This document shows positions 61,894 through 64,000 of a DNA stretch of 64,000 bases, piece by piece. The stretch covers positions 22,685,964 to 22,749,963 of the forward strand of contig NC_044925.1 of assembly GCF_003576645.1 (NCBI RefSeq), in the 5' to 3' direction. Every line of letters begins with the position of its first letter. The first letter of the stretch is position 1. A program made the translations under genes and the position numbers. Origin of the DNA: Ipomoea triloba (lineage: Eukaryota; Streptophyta; Magnoliopsida; Solanales; Convolvulaceae). The notes beneath the pieces are model-generated. The model was not told the origin of the DNA. It saw only the letters and a program-made list of their open reading frames with translations, and made no database searches.

Positions 61894-63074
61894 TCAGGAA
61901 GGCAAACATGTTTGAAGATACGAATCCTCCGAGAGAAGTTCAAGATACTCATCATATACCTTCTCCAGCAAAGCGTCATCCGGGTCGGGGAGTAAATAAT
62001 TGGCCGAGAGATCGCAGCCGTCCATAAAATCATTAAACAAATCGTCTCCCACCTCGTACATGTTCCATGGAACAAACGACGTCCCTTCTACTGTGTTATT
62101 ATTATTATTATTACTAGCTATTGATCCGTGCGATGCGCTGACCACTGCCAGATTATCAGAGCTGTAGTTTCTTGCTAACCCGGTCGAGACTCGGACCGGT
62201 CTCGGTGCATATACCTTGATCATCTTCGGTCGATCTTTGACTCCGTTTTCGACGTCCGGTTTACTCACGTGCCTGTGCTTTTTTTTCTTCTCATCCCTTC
62301 CGGTTTTGTCCGGTTTGGCTGTATTCTTGTTCTTGGGGATTGCTCTGGAAGTTCTAGCCGGTTTGGGTTGGATCCCTTCACTCTTGAGCTTCTTGAGGAG
62401 GTGAGTGTTCCAGTAGTTCTTGATCTCGTTATCGGTCCGACCGGGCAACCGACCGGCAATGAGCGACCACCGGTTCCCGAGAAGGGAGTGGAGCCGTACT
62501 ATGAGATCATCTTCTTCAGGGGCGAAGTTTCCTCTCTTGATCCCTGGCCTCAAGTAATTCATCCATCTCAGCCTGCAACTCTTCCCACATCTAAGCAACC
62601 CTATATATATTATTTCATCAATATATAATATATAAAAATAATAAATATATGCACAAGACATAGCTCAGGGGTCAAAAGTTTGAGTGTAAGCGTGTAGTGC
62701 CTTGCCTAGGCCTAAGATCAAATCTCTAGCGGAGGATGAGACTCCTGAGAGAAAACACAACACTCAGATCACTGTCTTACTAAGACACATCCCGCACTTT
62801 TCAGTGATACAGTGATTTGAGTGTTTGCTTATTTTTCATAATCTTACCCTTTACAGGGTTTGAACACGGGCATTTACTGGTAACACTCAGATTTTCGCTA
62901 CTGAGATATGCCCGGGGCGAAATCAACAATAAAAAATATACCAGCATTCTTGGGCAGAGATCTCCAGTGACCTTCACCATGCTGTTGAATGTAAGTGGTG
63001 AGCAATGAGTCTTCTTTAGTAGACCAAGGCCCTTTCTTCAACCCATCTTTAGAACAACATGGAGCTCTTCCCAT
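61894..63074 (-). CDS. R2R3-MYB transcription factor with bHLH-interaction motif (2 exons)
   Basis: Exons are 63074-62942 and 62600-61894, phase agreeing, 279 aa. R2 (about 13-64) has Trp at 17, 37 and 57 with normal spacing. R3 starts with the usual Phe in place of the first Trp and contains [20 protein letters not shown] and [10 protein letters not shown]. The bHLH-binding signature [DE]Lx2[RK]x3Lx6Lx3R is met exactly in [21 protein letters not shown], which suggests action with a bHLH/WD40 complex, as in TT2- or MYB5-type regulators of phenylpropanoids. The C terminus has a basic Lys run, [18 protein letters not shown] and an acidic end ([19 protein letters not shown]) that may activate transcription. 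Asn-run residues come from an (AAT)n tract. Start MGRAPCC is the family standard. The usual second intron in R3 is absent. Subgroup is uncertain. Confidence 0.94.
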
Positions 63075-63325
63075 TTCTGATATATTCAATTCCTTTCTTT
63101 TTCTTCTTTCTTTCTTGTAGGGAGAGAAATGAAACACTCTAATTGCACACCCGAGAAAGATAGGGAGTGAGGGGAATATAAGTAATGAGTAAATTAAAGC
63201 TGCTGTACGTAGGTGGTGAACCACTGGTCCATTAAGTTGATTGGCCCGGACAGCATTGTATATGTTGGGACAAAATAAGGACAATCTTTTAAATCACCAA
63301 CAAATGACAAAGGCTTTTTTTATTA

Positions 63326-63490
63326 TGTTTTTCGCCTAGGCTTAGTCGGCGCCTAGGAGTCTAGGCAGTCAGCGCTTAGGCAGCCTAGCTAATCGGCTGG
63401 CTAGCTACCTAGACCACCGACTATGGTGATACGGTAGGTGGACAGTCAGCACCTAGCGCATAAGTGCCGATTAATCGGTGTCTAGGTAAA
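63326..63490. repeat. CTAG-rich palindromic block upstream of the MYB gene
   Basis: Short palindromes and near-repeats crowd together: CGCCTAGGCTTAGTCGGCGC, CCTAGGAGTCTAGGCAGTC, GCTTAGGCAGCCTAGC, GGCTGGCTAGCTACCTAG, and ACCGATTAATCGGTG-like text. It is GC-richer than both flanks and resembles CCTAGGCG-type dispersed repeats known in several dicot genomes. No coding frame. Confidence 0.65.
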
Positions 63491-64000
63491 ATTTTTACAG
63501 CACTGTTAAAAATATCTTGTTGTTGTGATCTTTTAATGACAATCATATTAATATTTTTTTCATTATGCCATCTCAATAATTGTGATATGAACTTATAATT
63601 GTGACTTAATAATTGTTTTTGGATGATTTTAATATTATTATGTGTCAAAATTAAAATGCGTTATAATCAAACCAAAACAGTCTATATAATATTATAATTA
63701 AACTTTAAATTTTGTACTATCAATGATGACAACAAGTACAGAATCTATAGTTCTATACACAACGTAAGAAAGTATGAAAAGACGTTATAAATATATGAAT
63801 TCTAAACTAACAGATGTTAATTGAGGTTGTCACATGTTTAAAACACATTAGTATAGCAATGGGTTTTATAATTTAAAACTAACGACGCCAATGGCGGAGC
63901 TACAGTTAGAGTAACTGCCAGCTGCCCCTTCTCCACCCTGCCCACACCTCTCTCTCTCTATATATATATATATAGAAATCTGTTCAAATGTGACCGCGAC
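63491..64000. other. Gene-free sequence to window edge
   Basis: AT-rich with a short (CT)n(TA)n tract at 63949-63975. Nothing else is supported. Confidence 0.5.

Noticed and set aside
62216..62628. Plus-strand ORFs overlapping the MYB gene
   Set aside because: Translations are antisense shadows of the MYB exon 2 coding sequence.

Overview
The window is nuclear DNA from a flowering plant, most likely a eudicot. It is AT-rich, its genes have many GT-AG introns and plastid or plant-specific protein families, and the spaces between them are full of plant SINEs, MITEs, an Athila-like retrotransposon remnant and a Helitron. An asterid (Convolvulaceae/Solanales-like) source is my guess from general flavour only.

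Layout. 1-14 kb: two complete genes on the minus strand, a plastid-type beta-amylase (4 exons, 548 aa) and glutamine-dependent NAD+ synthetase (13 exons, 730 aa). 13.7-15.2 kb: a small duplicated block holding a sound tRNA-Gly(CCC), a decayed copy of it, a broken ERF transcription factor and a decayed unidentified exon. 15-19 kb: an unrecognised transcribed-looking locus with a possible 64-aa spliced ORF. 19-25 kb: gene-poor, with tandem repeats, a SINE and a 410-bp fold-back element. 25.5-32.0 kb: a TAA-flanked Tourist-like inverted-repeat element split by a 5'-truncated, internally deleted Athila-like LTR retrotransposon. 32-38 kb: gene-poor, with a hierarchical minisatellite and fold-back elements. 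38.5-40.5 kb: a complete 7-exon short-chain dehydrogenase/reductase gene (337 aa). 44.5-57.0 kb: a second TAA-flanked Tourist-like element, split at its (ATA)n tract by an 11.9-kb Helitron with both termini preserved. The Helitron carries an RPA1-like gene and a RepHel gene, both broken by small lesions, plus a decayed tandem copy of the helicase tail. 57-61 kb: SINE and fold-back debris. 61.9-63.1 kb: an R2R3-MYB gene on the minus strand with a bHLH-interaction motif.

The host genes have no evident functional link: starch breakdown, NAD synthesis, an SDR oxidoreductase and a phenylpropanoid-type MYB regulator. The most notable structure is the Helitron: its ends and insertion site can be read exactly and its coding lesions listed individually. 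The nearest thing to an undescribed system is a small family of TA-flanked fold-back elements with nested GGACC palindromes (21.3 kb, 57.7 kb, fragment at 57.4 kb). Exon limits below were read by eye from splice signals, frame continuity and remembered family sequence; no database search was run.
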